In this document: positions 1 to 12,336 of the stretch, piece by piece
Layout of the letters: every line of letters begins with the position of its first letter
Position numbering within the stretch: the first letter of the stretch is position 1
From: Orobanche coerulescens
Lineage: Eukaryota > Streptophyta > Magnoliopsida > Lamiales > Orobanchaceae
Length of the DNA stretch: 64,000 nt
NCBI GenBank assembly: GCA_033398695.1
Contig: CM065809.1
Span: 88,765,644 to 88,829,643, forward strand
Direction of reading: 5' to 3'
The notes under the pieces: model-generated
What the model was told of the DNA's origin: nothing
What the model saw: only the letters and a program-made list of their open reading frames with translations
The model's database searches: none
Translations under genes and position numbers: made by a program

Positions 1-1992
1 CTGTAACACCCATGATATATTCAGGAATATTGCAGCGCCGTAAATCCTTTACATAAGAATTTACAAGTTTGAAGAAATGAAAAGACAATAACAGATACCA
101 ACATATGAAAGTAACTGAAATAAAATACAATAGTTCTGAACCAATGCCGAAAATACAAACATCCAAATGAAGAATATTAATACATCACCAAATCCAACAT
201 CACAAATAATGACGTACTCGAGTACTTGTTAAAAACGACACAAACAACAGATAATTGAACCCGGCCGGAACATCACTCTGCACCCTCGTCGTCATGCAGC
301 TCCAGTGGTTGTTTTGCTTCTCTACTGGATCCTGATCATAAACAAATGTTCACCCCTGAAGGGGTTAGCACAATGATGCTAGTACAAGTACCACAACATA
401 TTATTCAATGATTTATGAAGAACAGAACTATCATAAATGACAAAATACTAACAAGCCTCTTCCTGCGAGAAACTCATAAATATCATACACAAATGATAAT
501 CAAAACATGAAATCATAACCTACACATGGTAATTCCGATGATCCAATATTCACTGCCAAGATCGCACCATGATCTCGTCAGACCAACCCGTGGTGAAAAA
601 ACCTGTCCGATGATCCAGCACACGCTAGCATAGATCCCCCGATGATCCCGTCGGACCAACATGAGGTGGACATACAACAACGACATATACGCACAATAAT
701 ATGTATAACATCAATACATAAAACAATTAAAGTACTTGCCTCGACTTGATGACAAGAATAAAACTTCGACGAATATTAATACACTCGAAGGTCACCCCTT
801 CGATCAATGACGTTGCAAAGCTCGAGCCTTAAACAAAAGAAATAATATATGGTTCATCTCACGTCGAATAACTAACGTACGAACATCTTAACAATCCAAA
901 TTACGGCCAAAAGTTCACAAAACATATCCTGCTTGGTCTGCGTAACGTACATTACGTATCCAACGTAGCGTACATTAAGCCTGCTTGTTAGCGTACGTAA
1001 ACTACAAAGTCTAGTGTATGATAATCATGTATTGACAGTTTCTCTCTGATCAGTCAACTGACTCGTCTGATGATATAACGTACGTTACGTACCAAACGTA
1101 GCATACGTTAATTCTGCCCGTTAGCGTACGTAAGCTACAGAGCCTAGCGCACGCTAAACATGTATTGACAGTTCTCCTCTGATCAGGCGACTGACTTCCG
1201 TGATGGTATAACGTACATAATGCATGATGCTTAACGTACGTTATACTCACAAATACACTTCTCATGCAAACAAGACTGTTCCTAGAGTGTTTGACGTCTT
1301 TGAATTCTCAGGATAAACATGCCATCATAATACTATACTCCAATATTGATGATAAATCCTCAATTATAGTTTGAAAGGTCTATGGTTGTTATCAATATCA
1401 TTATCACATTCAAACTATCATCTTGAAGATTGGTTAACAATCCACCTTATAAGATACAACAAATCCTTCCATGATCATCCTCCTAGGATTGTCTAACAAA
1501 AGTGATATTAATACCAAATTCGTGATTACTACGAAGACACCTTCCAAATGTGGATTATCAATCTCAAAAAACTTCCTTTACTTGTTCATTGTAACAAGAT
1601 TCAAACTATGATGTTTTTAACCAAGGTACTTAAAGCATAATCATCTCAACTTCCTAGACATGATGCTTGGTTGAATAAATCATCTATGGAACTTAATATC
1701 TTGATAGCATGATCATCATATCCTTAATAACACGAATCCAAGGTTGGAGATAGCATTAACATACCTTAAGATGAAGAAAACACCGAGACAATAGGTAGAT
1801 ACAACTCCGATTGCTTGTGCGCCAATCCAAATTGATTCTCCACTTCAATGATCAAGTATAAGTGATATCTAATCTCCCAAGGTCAAGTATAGAATGTCTA
1901 TATATGTTTAAGGAGGCTGGGAACTCTCTGGAATGAGATAAGACGATGCCAAGTGAAAAGGAACGAAATGAATTGAAATGGGGTGCTGTCCC

Positions 1993-1999
1993 ATTTATA
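1993..1999 (-). promoter_or_regulatory. Probable TATA box of element A (3' LTR copy)
   Basis: The minus strand reads TATAAAT, followed downstream by GGGACAGCACCCC. The palindrome cluster at 2010-2400 lies directly upstream in the direction of transcription. The matching box in the 5' LTR is at 10944-10950. Assigned by position and sequence only. Confidence 0.5.
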
Positions 2000-2009
2000 A
2001 TGTTTCTGA

Positions 2010-2400
2010 CTTTACTTACGTTAGCCTTCATGAATAACGTACGTAATCCTCTTAGAGTACGCTATCAGTTCTCCTTAGCATATGCTATCGTCCCATGATA
2101 GCTTACTGTCTCATTTTGTACTCGATTAAGTACGCTACACCATCAGGTTACGTATGTAAGCAACACCCATTAGCGTACGCTAGACATATACCTTAGTGTA
2201 CGTTAACACCCGTTGACTTCAAAACTGTCCAGGTTCATCCGCGGGAATCTTATCCGGACCCATCGTCCGGCTGGCGCATGTGCTAGACACCCTGCTCAAT
2301 TATTGGTTGTCTTACGTCCGCAACGCTTTATTTGTAGCGTATGCTAACCTCGGCAGATAACATACGTTAAGTTCTCTTCTTAGCGTATGTTATCACGTAA
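2010..2400. promoter_or_regulatory. CpG-palindrome array in element A U3
   Basis: Reiterated, partly decayed palindromes of the types TTACGTACGTAA and TTAGCGTACGCTAA lie at irregular spacing just upstream of the TATA-like box. The equivalent array in the 5' LTR is about 10960-11345. A second cluster lies further into the LTR at 928-1250 and about 9890-10200. TACGTA is the A-box core bound by plant bZIP factors, so an enhancer role is plausible but is inference. Confidence 0.6.
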
Positions 2401-2547
2401 TTGCATGTGAAAATTTACATGTTGATAGTATCATGCATACGGATACGAATACGATAAAGGTCATACTTTGATTATCGATATCACAAATCCGAATAATACA
2501 GGGTTCAATTACAGATGAAATACTCAATAATTAATCTGGATATTACA

Positions 2548-2575
2548 TACTCTCCTTCTAAAACGGAGTTTCGTC
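2548..2575 (-). other. Element A polypurine tract and hairpin
   Basis: On the minus strand GAGTTTCGGGACGAAACTC, an inverted repeat, is followed by a purine-rich run (AGAAGGAGAG) and then the TGTAATATCC start of the 3' LTR. This is the expected position of the plus-strand primer. Confidence 0.7.
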
Positions 2576-2582
2576 CCGAAAC

Positions 2583-3052
2583 TCAAGACGAAAATAACTC
2601 TGGATATCTGGACCTCATGCTATCTTCTGTTTCCCAAGTGGCTTCTTCCACTCCGTGGCGTGACCACTGAACCTTAACCAAAGCGATCGGTTTGTTTCTC
2701 AATTGCTTAACTCGACTCTCGAGTAACCTGATCGGTCTCTCTTCAAATGTGCCATTCTGAGCGACTTCAATCTCGCCAAAATCAATGACATGACTAGGAT
2801 CTGGTATATACTTCCATAACTGGGATACGTGGAACACGTTATGAACATGGCTCAATGACGGCGGTAATGCCAACCTGCATGCCGACTCTCCAACTCTCTC
2901 AAGAATCTCAAAGGTCCGATATATCTCGGACTAAGCTTTCCATTTCTCCCAAAATGAAAGATTCCCCGAGTAGGAGAAACTTTTAAAAGCACGTGATCTC
3001 CAATACTGAACTCTATTGGGCGACGGCGCACGTGTGCGTAAGATTCTGTCAA
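2583..3052 (-). pseudogene. Element A integrase C-terminus with chromodomain-like tail
   Basis: Two overlapping frames (2852-3052, then 2583-2873) cover the end of pol. The first has IGDHVLLKVSPTRG and KLSPRYIGP, the GPY/F region of gypsy integrases. The second has NVFHVSQLWKYIPDPSHV and ends VKVQWSRHGVEEATWETED, the chromodomain-like tail of plant chromoviruses. A frameshift near 2873 separates them. Element I carries the same region at 52490-52975 in one frame, which confirms the assignment. Confidence 0.82.
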
Positions 3053-3474
3053 CTCTGGGTGGTCAACAGTCTTTCACGAATCAAGGCTATCTTCTTTCGT
3101 GTCTGTAAGATCAATTCCAATTCCGTCCCGATCAAGTCTGATGAATCGTCCCAACATAGGGGCGATCTGCATGTCCTCCCATATAATGCCTCAAATGGTG
3201 CCATCTTAATGGAAGCATGCCAACTATTGCTGTAGGTGAATTAAATCAACGGTAGATGAACTTCCCAATCAATCGACCAATCTAGGGCGCAAGCTCTTAG
3301 CATGTCTTCCACTGTTTGAATAGTCCTTTCGGACTGTCCGTCTGTTTGTAGATGATAAGCTGTGCTAAAGTTCAATTCGGTTCCCAATGCCTTATGAACT
3401 GCTTTCCAAAAATGAGACACAGAGCGACCGTCTCAGTCAGAAATAATAGTCTTCGGCGTACCATGCAATCGGAC
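3053..3474 (-). pseudogene. Element A integrase core, downstream half
   Basis: The minus strand encodes the second catalytic Asp and the catalytic Glu region of a DDE integrase, recognisable by HLQTDGQSERTIQT. An in-frame TGA at 3433-3435 falls where the family normally has Arg (CGA), consistent with deamination of a methylated CpG. Solo LTR C separates this half from the upstream half at 4944-5332. Confidence 0.75.
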
Positions 3475-4943
3475 TGTAGGTTACAAGTCGTCCAGGAGTA
3501 AGTCTAGAGGGGGGGAATAGACTTATTGAAACACTTTTCCACAAAGGATGAGTTTCTCAGCTGATAGTAGATGACTTAGAGTCGTCTATGTAAGTGCGGA
3601 AATCAGCTGATGATGAATACAGAAATAGTCAATGGAACAGTTTAGTATGTATGCAGTAGGTAGGTATGATAATGAAAGCAGTAAAACACGCAGGCAATTA
3701 TAGTGGTCTCAGAGGTGGTAATCCTCTACTAATCCACTTTTCTCCAAACCAGTTGGAGATGAATTCACTATAATTCAAAACCAGTGATAAATATTACAGT
3801 GACTCAACTAATTACAACAACTCCAACCAGTGGAATTCCTTGTCGTTGCAACTCCATTGGACTGCCTTGCACCTCTTGATCTATGATCCTTGGATGCCTT
3901 TACAGTCTCTCAACTTCAACCAGTGAAGTACCCCGAACTCAAGATTTAAATACAAGAGTGATTGTTTTCTCCAACTAAGAGCTTCTTCAAATAAGAACTT
4001 TAGAACTCTTGCTCTTCCCGATGCTATTGTTCGCTTGATTGCTTTGTTTGCTTTGATTGCTTGTAAGTATTGTTCGCATCATACTGCTTAACTTCAAATC
4101 TTCAGATATAAATAGGTGTCGATCCTTGAGCATTTCTTCATAGCCATTGTAGATCTGTAACAAATCCATCAATTGGAGAAATAGACTTCTTTGTTTATCT
4201 TTCTGAACGTTGCAAGGCTGGATTCCCATATTTTAATCTAATTTCGACCGTTGTGAAGACTTCCATGTGATAGCTCCGAATCTTTTGAATATAATAAGAT
4301 TAAAGTCTCCAATGGTGGGTATGGATGAATTACTTAATTCATATCCTTTCCGGGAATCTCTCCAATCTGTATTTAATCACCCGCATGTGACTTTCCGTAA
4401 ATCTTGACTATTCAACGAATGCTGATGTGAACTGGAGTACTTGGCTGATTACTTAGCTGACTTCTCTGTGGTCAACTAGTCTGATGTGCAGTCAAACTTC
4501 TCTGGTGTCGACTTGTCTGATGTGCTGACTTGTCTGTACTCTTCTGACCTGATTTGAACTTTACTGATCTGATGGTCAGACTACAGATGACTTGACTTCC
4601 CTACTTGACTGCAGTCTGGTCCAACTTCGCTGATAAAATTTATTTGACCAGAACTTCTCTGATGGGTTGCCTGATATGACTCGTCTGTGGTCAACCTTAT
4701 CTAAACAGGTGAGTTGACCAAGACTCGGCTGATATGAACTTAGCCGATTTTTAAGCTTAACTTATGTGGCCTGTAGAAGATACTCATTTGGTTCTTCTTC
4801 AAATTATTCCAAGTACCTAACTTATCATAATTTGGCCTATGGAAGATACTCATCTGGTTCTTCCTTACATTTTGCCAAGTAATTTAAAACATACATTTAA
4901 ATATAAAGATGACATCATCAAAATCTAAAAAGTATTCCTAACA
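3475..4943 (-). mobile_element. Element C: solo LTR inside the integrase of A
   Basis: The insert reads TGTAGG...CTAACA on the plus strand and is flanked by CGGAC at 3470-3474 and 4944-4948, a clean 5-bp target duplication. On the minus strand it runs TGTTAGGAATACTTTT to CCTACA. There is no internal region, so this is a solo LTR left by recombination between the two LTRs of a former element. The same LTR family appears at 62510-64000. Start and length suggest Ty1/copia, but there is no coding sequence to prove it. It holds two copies of a 64-bp repeat (about 4760-4900) and a TATA-like box at 4107-4114. The 80-codon frame at 3987-4229 is not a credible gene. Confidence 0.9.
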
Positions 4944-5332
4944 CGGACTATCTCTGAAATAAATACTCGTGCCAACTTCTCTAGTCCCCAAGTGTCCTTA
5001 ATGCCTAGAAAATGAGCTGATTTTGTTAAACGGTCAACTATCACCCAAATCATGTTCATCCTTGTTCTAGTCTTCGGCATATTAGTGATAAAGTCCATCG
5101 ATATGTCCTCCCACTTCCATTCAGGAATCGGGAGCGGCTTCAGCATTCCAGCAGGTTGTTGATGTTCGATCTTAACCTGCTGACAAGTCAAACATTTCGA
5201 GACATAATCTACTACATCTTTCTTCATGTTGCCCCACCAGAAGTTCTGCTTCAGATCCTTATACATTTTACTGGTGCCCAGATGGATAGAATAGGGCGTA
5301 CTGTGAGCTTCCTTCATAATTATTTGCTTCAA
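4944..5332 (-). pseudogene. Element A integrase zinc-binding domain and upstream core
   Basis: The minus strand encodes the HHCC zinc-binding domain ([10 protein letters not shown], then [11 protein letters not shown]) and the first catalytic Asp in ISMDFITNMP, followed by [10 protein letters not shown]. These are standard Ty3/gypsy integrase landmarks. The frame runs into solo LTR C after REIVR. A frame break at about 5333-5398 separates it from RNase H. Confidence 0.85.
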
Positions 5333-5398
5333 AACATCGACATCGGGAACACAAAGTCAGCTCTGGAATCTCAATACTCCATCATCATGAATTACAAA

Positions 5399-5920
5399 TC
5401 ATGGGACTTTTCCCTTGTTCACTTCATCGCGTAACCTAATCATCAGAGGATCATCCAATTGCTTAGATTTGATTTCTTCGGTTAACGATGAAGTTATTTC
5501 CATCACACACAGCTGTCCTTGGACTCTTTGCAACCATATTTCAATTCCTTCACGAATAAATTCCCTTTGAATGCTGGTCTGGGAGGTGAGAGTATCCACC
5601 ATTCGAATAGAAACAGGCTTGCGGCTCAGTGCATCGTCCACTACATTTGATTTGGTTGGATGATAAAGAATCTCCAAGTCGTAGTCCTTAATCAGTTCCA
5701 GCCATCTCCTTTGCCGCATGTTTAACTCCTTCTGACTGAAGATGTATTTGAGACTCTTGTGATCCGTAAAGATTTGACAGTGATTCCCGTACAGGTAATG
5801 TCTCCAGATTTTCAAAGCAAAAACTACCGTTGCTGGCTCCAAATCATGTGTTGGGTAATTTACTTCATAAGGCATCAGCTGTCGTGATGCATAGGCAATC
5901 ACCATCTCATTCTGCATCAA
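5399..5920 (-). pseudogene. Element A RNase H
   Basis: The frame has [37 protein letters not shown] and [18 protein letters not shown], the hallmark blocks of gypsy RNase H, then the linker toward integrase. Element I has the same blocks at about 51080-51420. The start of the domain is split off by a stop at about 5941, so this is a fragment. Confidence 0.85.
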
Positions 5921-5941
5921 TACACACCCGAGTCCTTGGTT

Positions 5942-6960
5942 CTAAGCGTCACTGTAAACTATGAATCCTACAGTTCCCTGTGGGAGTGCTAAAATCGGTG
6001 CCATCGTCAATCTCTTCTTAAATTCATCAAAGCTAGTCTGGCACATCTCGTTCCACTCAAACTTTTGGGTTTTCTGCAGTAATCGAGTAGGTGGGCGGGT
6101 AATTTTGGAAAACCCTTCCACGAACCGACGATAATACCCAGCAAGTCCTAAGAAACTCCAAACTTCCTTCACGTTCTTAGGAGACTTCCAATCCATAACT
6201 GCTTCGATTTTTTGGGGATCTACTCGGAATCCTTCTGCTGATACCACATGACCGAGGAACATTACTTCTTTTAGCCAGAATTCACACTTAGAAAGCTTGG
6301 CGTACAATTGCTCATTTCTCAAAAGGTCTAAAACGATCCACAAATGATGTGCATGCTCTTCCGGGCTCTTGGAATAAATCAGAATGTCATCAATAAATAC
6401 GACCACGAATTTGTCCAAATACTCTATGAACACTCGGTTCATCAATTGCATGAATACAACATGTGTGTTAGTGAGACCAAATGGCATCACTACAAACTCA
6501 TAGTGTTCGTAGCGAGTTCTGAATGCTGATTTTAGAACATCAGATTCCTTAATCCTCAACTGATGATATCCCGACCTTAGATCGAACTTAGAAAACACTC
6601 TTGCTCCTTGTAATTGGTAAAACAAATCATCAATTCGTGGCAACGGATACTTGTTCTTGATCGTCATCTTATTCAGCTCTCAATAGTCAATACACAATCG
6701 AAGCGATCCATCCTTCTTCCGGACAAAAAGAACTGGTGCACCCCAGGGCGAAACGCTTGGTTGGATATAGCCTATGTCCAGTAACTCTTCCAGTTGCTTC
6801 TTCAATTCGTACATCTCAGTAGGTTCCATACGATACGGTGCCTTATAAATTTATGTAGCTCTTGGTTCCAGCTCGATGGTGAATTCTACATCCTGTCATG
6901 AAGGTAGTCCAGGTAATTCGTCAGGAAACACATCGAGAAATTCGTACACAATATGAATGG
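5942..6960 (-). pseudogene. Element A reverse transcriptase
   Basis: The open part (5942-6667) carries [30 protein letters not shown], the catalytic FIDDILIYS and [11 protein letters not shown]. Upstream sequence to about 6960 continues the domain but holds an in-frame TGA at 6680-6682, in the DYRELNK motif where Arg is expected. This is again a CGA to TGA change. RT copies element RNA into DNA in cytoplasmic particles; this copy cannot. Confidence 0.88.
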
Positions 6961-7201
6961 ATGAAAGTTCTACTTTTCTATCTTCCTTCTTCATTGCGTA
7001 ACACCAGTATCCAGTACAACCCTAATTTAGCAGTTTGACAGCTTTCATCGCTTTGATCATCTTTCTTGAGCTTCCTGGTCTCCATCCCTCAAATAGTATT
7101 TCGGAACCATCATCAACTATCATCGAAATATTCCTCTTCTGGTAGTTTACAATAGCTCCATATCGATTAAGCCAATCCTCTCCGAGTATCAGGTCGTCTC
7201 C

Positions 7202-8131
7202 TTACATTTCTATCATAATCAGATTTAAGGGCCACTCTATGCCTCCAATTGATACAGGGAAATCTCTAGTTTCTAAGTTTCCCATAATCCTCTCTCCACT
7301 CGGCAGACCCACAACATAAGGCTCACAATTATGAAAACCATAAATGTTCAAATGATTTACACAAGACAGAGATATAAATGAATGCGTAGCTCCTGTATCG
7401 AATAAAACGCTAACTGGATGTGAAAGGATCTGAACAGTACCTGATGCGACAGAAACATCCTGATCGTCTGCCCTCCTAATCTCATACAGGAGTGGGGGAA
7501 TGGATCCGGCACTCAATGTCCCCTTTCGGTCCAACTGTCCTCTGCCTCGTCCGCGACCAAAATTTTGGGGTAGCTGAACACTCTGCTGCGTCTGCTGAAT
7601 ACTTGCTTCCTTCTGGTCTGGCTGTGATGTACGAGCTCTAAAATATTTTGCAACCTCTTCACAAAACACCGCACGATGTCCCTCTCGACCACAATCAAAA
7701 CAAGTTACGGCAGGAAGGGGGCAATTTCGTCGATAGTGTCCCGTCTGACCAAAGTTAAAACACTTCCTTGTTACATCCGTCGTGGCTGATACTGTTCCAA
7801 AGTTCTTTCCGCTCTTGGATAGGATTCTTAAAAGAACTAAAGATGAATGGGCCTTGCGGGGCCCACTGCTCTTGTGCTCTGTGAAACTACCAGAGACTTT
7901 CTGCTTCTTGGATTCTGCAAATTTTTCAATCGCTGCTTCTTTGATTTCATATGCCAACGCTTTATCTTGATATTGATGGAGAGTGGTACATTCGAAACCA
8001 GACATGTACCTATGAATCTCTCGTTTCATTCTCATATCAAAATGGATCATCATTTCTGCATCTGTTCTGACCAGATGTCGAATAAACGCCAGCTGCTGGT
8101 CGAACGTCTTAATCGCCTGAGATACTGGCAC
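7202..8131 (-). pseudogene. Element A gag C-terminus, zinc knuckles and protease
   Basis: A 309-codon frame. Residues 1-70 end the gag domain. Two CCHC knuckles follow at residues 124-137 (CFNFGQTGHYRRNC, second Cys changed to Phe) and 144-157 (CFDCGREGHRAVFC). A Gly/Arg-rich stretch lies near 191-198. The aspartic protease motif FDTGATHSFIS is at 244-254. The knuckles bind RNA for packaging and the protease matures gag-pol. The lost Cys would weaken the first knuckle. The knuckle sequence resembles those of gag-only elements B and J more than that of I. Confidence 0.85.
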
Positions 8132-8140
8132 ATCCGAAGG

Positions 8141-8716
8141 CTAGACGGAGAAAAACACTCGGACTTTGGCTTCCCTCACTGGACGAGGGCAATACTGAGC
8201 TTCCATCATCAATTTAAATTCACCCCAGTCGGCATCATGATCTAGAGGCCGGATGGCTTCCCACCACTCGGACGCTTCCCGTCTCAGAAAGTACTGAGCA
8301 ATAGAGGCTCTCCGGTCTTCTGGGCAATTAATCCCGACAAAATTTTTCTCTAGTTCTTTTAACCAATGATCCCACATCAGTGTCTCAGAAAAGCCGTCGG
8401 ATTTGGGTGGTTACATCTTCGCTACCTCTTGTAGCCATCGGTCGCCTCGATTTCCCAAGTCTGGGATACCTTGCTGTCTTTCTCCCTGTTGTAATCTAAC
8501 TGCCACCTGCATTCGGTCCACGACCTGGGAAAACTGAGTCATCTGGTTAACCACCTGACGAAAGATTTTGGGAACAACAGGTTCTGATTCATTGTTGATA
8601 GATTCTTGTGGCTCGCCTCAGCTGTAGCTGGCCTGATTAGAAGGCGAAGCTTCTCTTTCAGCATTCCTTCATCCGCGTTCGTGACCGCATCCACATCCAC
8701 GTCCACCTCTCAACAT
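8141..8716 (-). pseudogene. Element A gag N-terminus
   Basis: The likely start is an ATG at 8714-8716 opening an Arg/Gly-rich stretch (MLRGGRGCGCGHERG), soon broken by a TGA. The gag domain proper lies at 8141-8377 with SEWWEAIRPLDHDADWGEFK and MMEAQYCPRPVREA, matching the Retrotrans_gag family. A frame break near 8135 separates it from the downstream gag-protease frame. Confidence 0.72.
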
Positions 8717-8924
8717 ACTGTAAGCATAAATACTCAATATATAGAAAACAATATTGTTCTAATATTCAAGTATAAAGAGGTATAACATGTAAAGGACGAG
8801 ATAGAGTTTAGGAACTTACAACCACCGCTTGCACGAAGACGAAGGCAGTACAGTGATGTTATTCACGGCTGGTTACCTCAAAAGACATATACGACCCCTA
8901 TTTTAACCCAATGGCCAAGATATC

Positions 8925-8951
8925 CATAATCTTAGCTTCGGTACCATATTC
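8925..8951 (-). other. Element A primer-binding site
   Basis: Just inside the 5' LTR the minus strand reads TATGGTACCGAAGCTAAG. This is a degenerate form of TGGTATCAGAGC, the complement of initiator Met-tRNA seen intact in B (about 25760) and I (48125). Confidence 0.6.
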
Positions 8952-11497
8952 TGTAACACCCCCGATATATTCAGGAATATTACAGCGCCGTAAATCCGTT
9001 ACATAAGAATTTACAAGGCTGAAGAAATGAAAAGACAGTAATAGATACCAACATATGAAAGTAACTGATATAAAATACAACAGTTCTGGGCCAATACCGA
9101 AAATACAAACATCCAAATGAAGAATATTAATACATCACCAAATCCAACATCACAAACGACGACGTACTTGAGTACTTATTAAAAACAACACAAACAACAG
9201 ACAATTGAACCCGGCCGGAACATCACTTTGCACCCTCGTCGTCATGCAGCTCCAGTGGTTGTTTTCATGCTCTCCTGGATCCTGAACATAAACAAATGTT
9301 TACCCCCTAAGGGGTTAGCACAACGATGCTAGTACAAGTACCACAACATATTATTTAATGATTTACGAAGAACAGAACTAACATAAATGACAAAATACTA
9401 GCGAGCCTCTTTCTGCGAGAAACTCAGAAATATCATACACAAATGATAATCATAACATGACATCATAACCTACACATGGTAATTCCGATGATCCAGTGTT
9501 CACTGCTTAGATCCCACAATGATCCCGTCAGACCAACCCGTGGTGGAAAAACCTATTCGATGATCCAGTGCATGCTAGCATAGATCCCCCGATGATCCCG
9601 TCGGACCAACACGAGGTGGACATACAACAACGACATTTATGCACAACAATATGTATAACATCAATACATAAAACAATTAAAGTACTTGCCTTGACTTGAT
9701 GACAAGAATAAAACTTCGACGAATATCAGTACACTCGAAGGTCACCCCTTCGATCAATCACGTTGCCATGCTCGAACCTTAAACAAAATAAATAATATAG
9801 AGTTCATCTCACGTCGAGTAACTAATGTACGAATATCTTAACAATCTAAATTACGGCCGAAAGTTCACAAAACGTATCCTGCCTGGTCTGCGTAACGTAC
9901 GTTACATATCCAACATAGCGTACGTTAAGCCTGCTCGTTAGCGTACGTAAACTGCAAAGTCTAGCATACGCTAATCATGTATTGACAGTTTCTCTCTGAT
10001 CAGTCGACTGACTCGTCTGATGATATAACGTAGTTACTTACCAAATGTAGTGTCCGTTAATTCTGCCCGTTAGCGTACGTAAGCTACAGAGCCTAGCGCA
10101 CGCTAAACATGTATTGACAGTTCTCCTCTAATGAGGCGACTGACTTGCCTGATGGTATAACGTACATAATGCATGATTCTTAACGCACGTTATACTCACA
10201 AATACACTTCTCATGCAAACAAGACTAATCCTAGAGTGTTCGACTTCTTCGAATTCTCAGGATAAACATGCCATCATAATACTATACTCCAATATTGATG
10301 ATAAGTCCTCAAATGTAGTTTGAAAGGTCTATGGTTGTTATCAATATCATTATCACATTCAAACTATTATCTTGAAGATTGGTTTACAATCCACCTTACA
10401 AGATACAACAAAACCTTCCATGATCATCCTCCTACGGTCGTCTAACAAAAGTGATATTAATACCAAGTCCGTGATTACTACGAAGACACCTTCCAAATGT
10501 GGATTATCAATCTCAGAAAACTTCCTTTACTTGTTCATCGTAACAAGATTCAAACTATGATGTTTTTAACCAAGCTACTTAAAGCATAATCATCTCGACT
10601 TCCTAGACATGATGTTTGGTTGAATAAATCATCTATAGAACTTAATATCTTCATAGCATGATCATCATATCCTTAAGAACATGAATCCAAGGTTGGAGAT
10701 AGCATTAACATACCTTAAGATGAAGAAAACACCGAGATAATAGGTAGAATCCAACTCCGGTTTCTTGTGTGCCAATCGAAAATGATTATCTACTTCAATG
10801 ATCAAGTATAAGTGATATATAATCTTCCAAGGTCAAGTTTAGAATGTCTATATGTGTTCAAGGAGGCTGGGAACTCTTTGAAATGAGATAAGTCGATGGC
10901 CAAGTGAAAAGGAATGAAATGAATTGAAATGGGGTGTTGTCCCATTTATAATGTTTCTGACTTTACGTACGTTGGCCTTCATGCATAACGTACGTAATAC
11001 TCTTAGCGTACGCTATCAATTCTCCTTAGCGTATGCTATCGTCCCATGATAGCTTACTGTCTCGTTCTGTACTCGATTACGTATGCTACACCATCAGGTT
11101 ACGTACGTAAGCAACACCCATTAGCGTACGCTAGACATATACCTTAGCGTACGTTAACACCCGTTGACTTCAAAACTGTCCAGGTTCATCCGCGGGAATC
11201 TTATCCGGACCATCGTCTGGCTGGCGCATGTGCTAGGCGCCCTGCTCAATTATGGGCTGTCTTACGTACGCTATGCTTCATTCGTAGCGTACGCTAACCT
11301 CGACAGATAATGTACATTAAGTTCTCTTCTTAGTGTATGTTATCACATAATTGCATGTGAAAATTTACATATTGATATTATCATGCATATGGATACGAAT
11401 AAGAGAAAGGTCATACTTCGATTATCGATATCACAAATCCGAATAATACAGGGTTCAATTAAAGATGAAATACTCAATAATTAATCCAGATATTACA
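8952..11497 (-). repeat. Element A 5' LTR
   Basis: Same length as the left copy. Plus-strand ends are TGTAACACC at 8952 and GATATTACA ending at 11497. It carries the same palindrome clusters (about 9890-10200 and 10960-11345), a TATA-like box at 10944-10950 and two 65-bp degenerate repeats at about 9480-9620. On the far side the sequence resumes as the LTR of element B. Confidence 0.92.
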
Positions 11498-12336
11498 AAT
11501 ACAACAACGTATGGGTCCTCATGTGATTAGTATCGATCATCATTCATCATCCTTCATGCCGACACTGTGCTATGCTCCCCAAAACCTGAATGCAATACAG
11601 ACATCTACTGCCTGATTACTCGGGGGTTAGCAAAATTTCACTATTTTGCTAGTGCAAGTACAAAGTACAAAATACGAGTCATACAATTCAAGTTCCAAGA
11701 ATAAAAATAACCAAGAATCCTCCAAGATTAAAACATAACAAAAAGTACTTCCCGAGGCAAGAGTCTGAGTAAGACTTTCCAAAATCGAAAGATCACAAAT
11801 GAAGGGAAATAATTTATAAAATGATTTAAAATGCCATCGAGAGTTTTGATAGAAAACAATTTAGGATTATCGAATCCTTCTCTTTTCAAAATCAACAGGG
11901 GTCACAACCCAAAAGTTTTGTTTTCGCAAATAGATAACCAACAACAATTCATACGGTCAAAACCCATGTCACGTGTCCTCGACGGACATAAAAATCAACA
12001 CAACATAATCACCCAAGATACGCAAATCTTGGTCAATGAATACAACACCAACTCGTGAATCCAGGACTACACCATTGGATTCCCTCGAGGCCTCGCCAGA
12101 CCCTCCCGAGGTGAGCAAAATACATTCACAAATCATACACACTCCAACTCGTGAATCCAGGGCTATACCATTTGGTTCCCTCGAGGCCTCGCCGGACCCT
12201 CCCGAGGTGAGCAAAACACATTCACAATCATATACATAACACCGTGAAAACATGCCACGTCATCTCACAGTTGGATCAATCACTTGTTGTCTCCTGACCA
12301 TATGATCGCATGCCATATGTCACCGCAGGTCTTATC
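11498..12336 (-). repeat. Element B left LTR, first visible part
   Basis: Aligns with 26020-26857 of the right LTR. It includes two tandem units of about 97 bp (about 12048-12240) containing CCTCGAGGCCTCGCC, and the first of three units of about 77 bp containing GGTTGGATCAATCACTTGTT. It ends at TTATC (12332-12336), the target site used by copia element D. Confidence 0.88.

Larger units (their letters stand above)
2..2547 (-). repeat. Element A 3' LTR
   Basis: This copy aligns end to end with 8952-11497. By eye most stretches agree at roughly 90-95 percent, with many C/T and G/A differences. Read on the minus strand it runs TGTAATATCC to GGGTGTTACA. It holds two clusters of CpG-rich palindromes (about 928-1250 and 2010-2400), a TATA-like box at 1993-1999, and two degenerate repeats of about 65 bp at 535-670 containing GATCCCGTCGGACCAAC. 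Small open frames here, such as 1050-1265, are not credible genes. Confidence 0.92.
2..11497 (-). mobile_element. Element A: full-length Ty3/gypsy chromovirus-type retrotransposon
   Basis: Two 2546-bp LTRs (2-2547 and 8952-11497) flank a gag-pol region read on the minus strand. The ends are TGTAACACC and GGATATTACA on the plus strand, the usual TG...CA form. The order gag, protease, RT, RNase H, integrase and a chromodomain-like tail is Ty3/gypsy; the tail resembles the Tekay/Del clade of plant chromoviruses. AATAC follows the right end at 11498-11502, and base 1 (c) fits the end of the left copy. The same AATAC occurs at 26020-26024 in the uninterrupted sister LTR of element B, so A sits inside the left LTR of B. 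Coding frames are broken by stops, frameshifts and solo LTR C, so A is inactive. Confidence 0.93.

Noticed and set aside
1050..1265. Small open frames across LTRs and leaders (for example 1050-1265, 21216-21482, 26985-27251, 45538-46077, 47393-47770, 59102-59380)
   Set aside because: They lie in LTR sequence, have no recognisable domain, and sister LTRs keep or lose the frame by chance.
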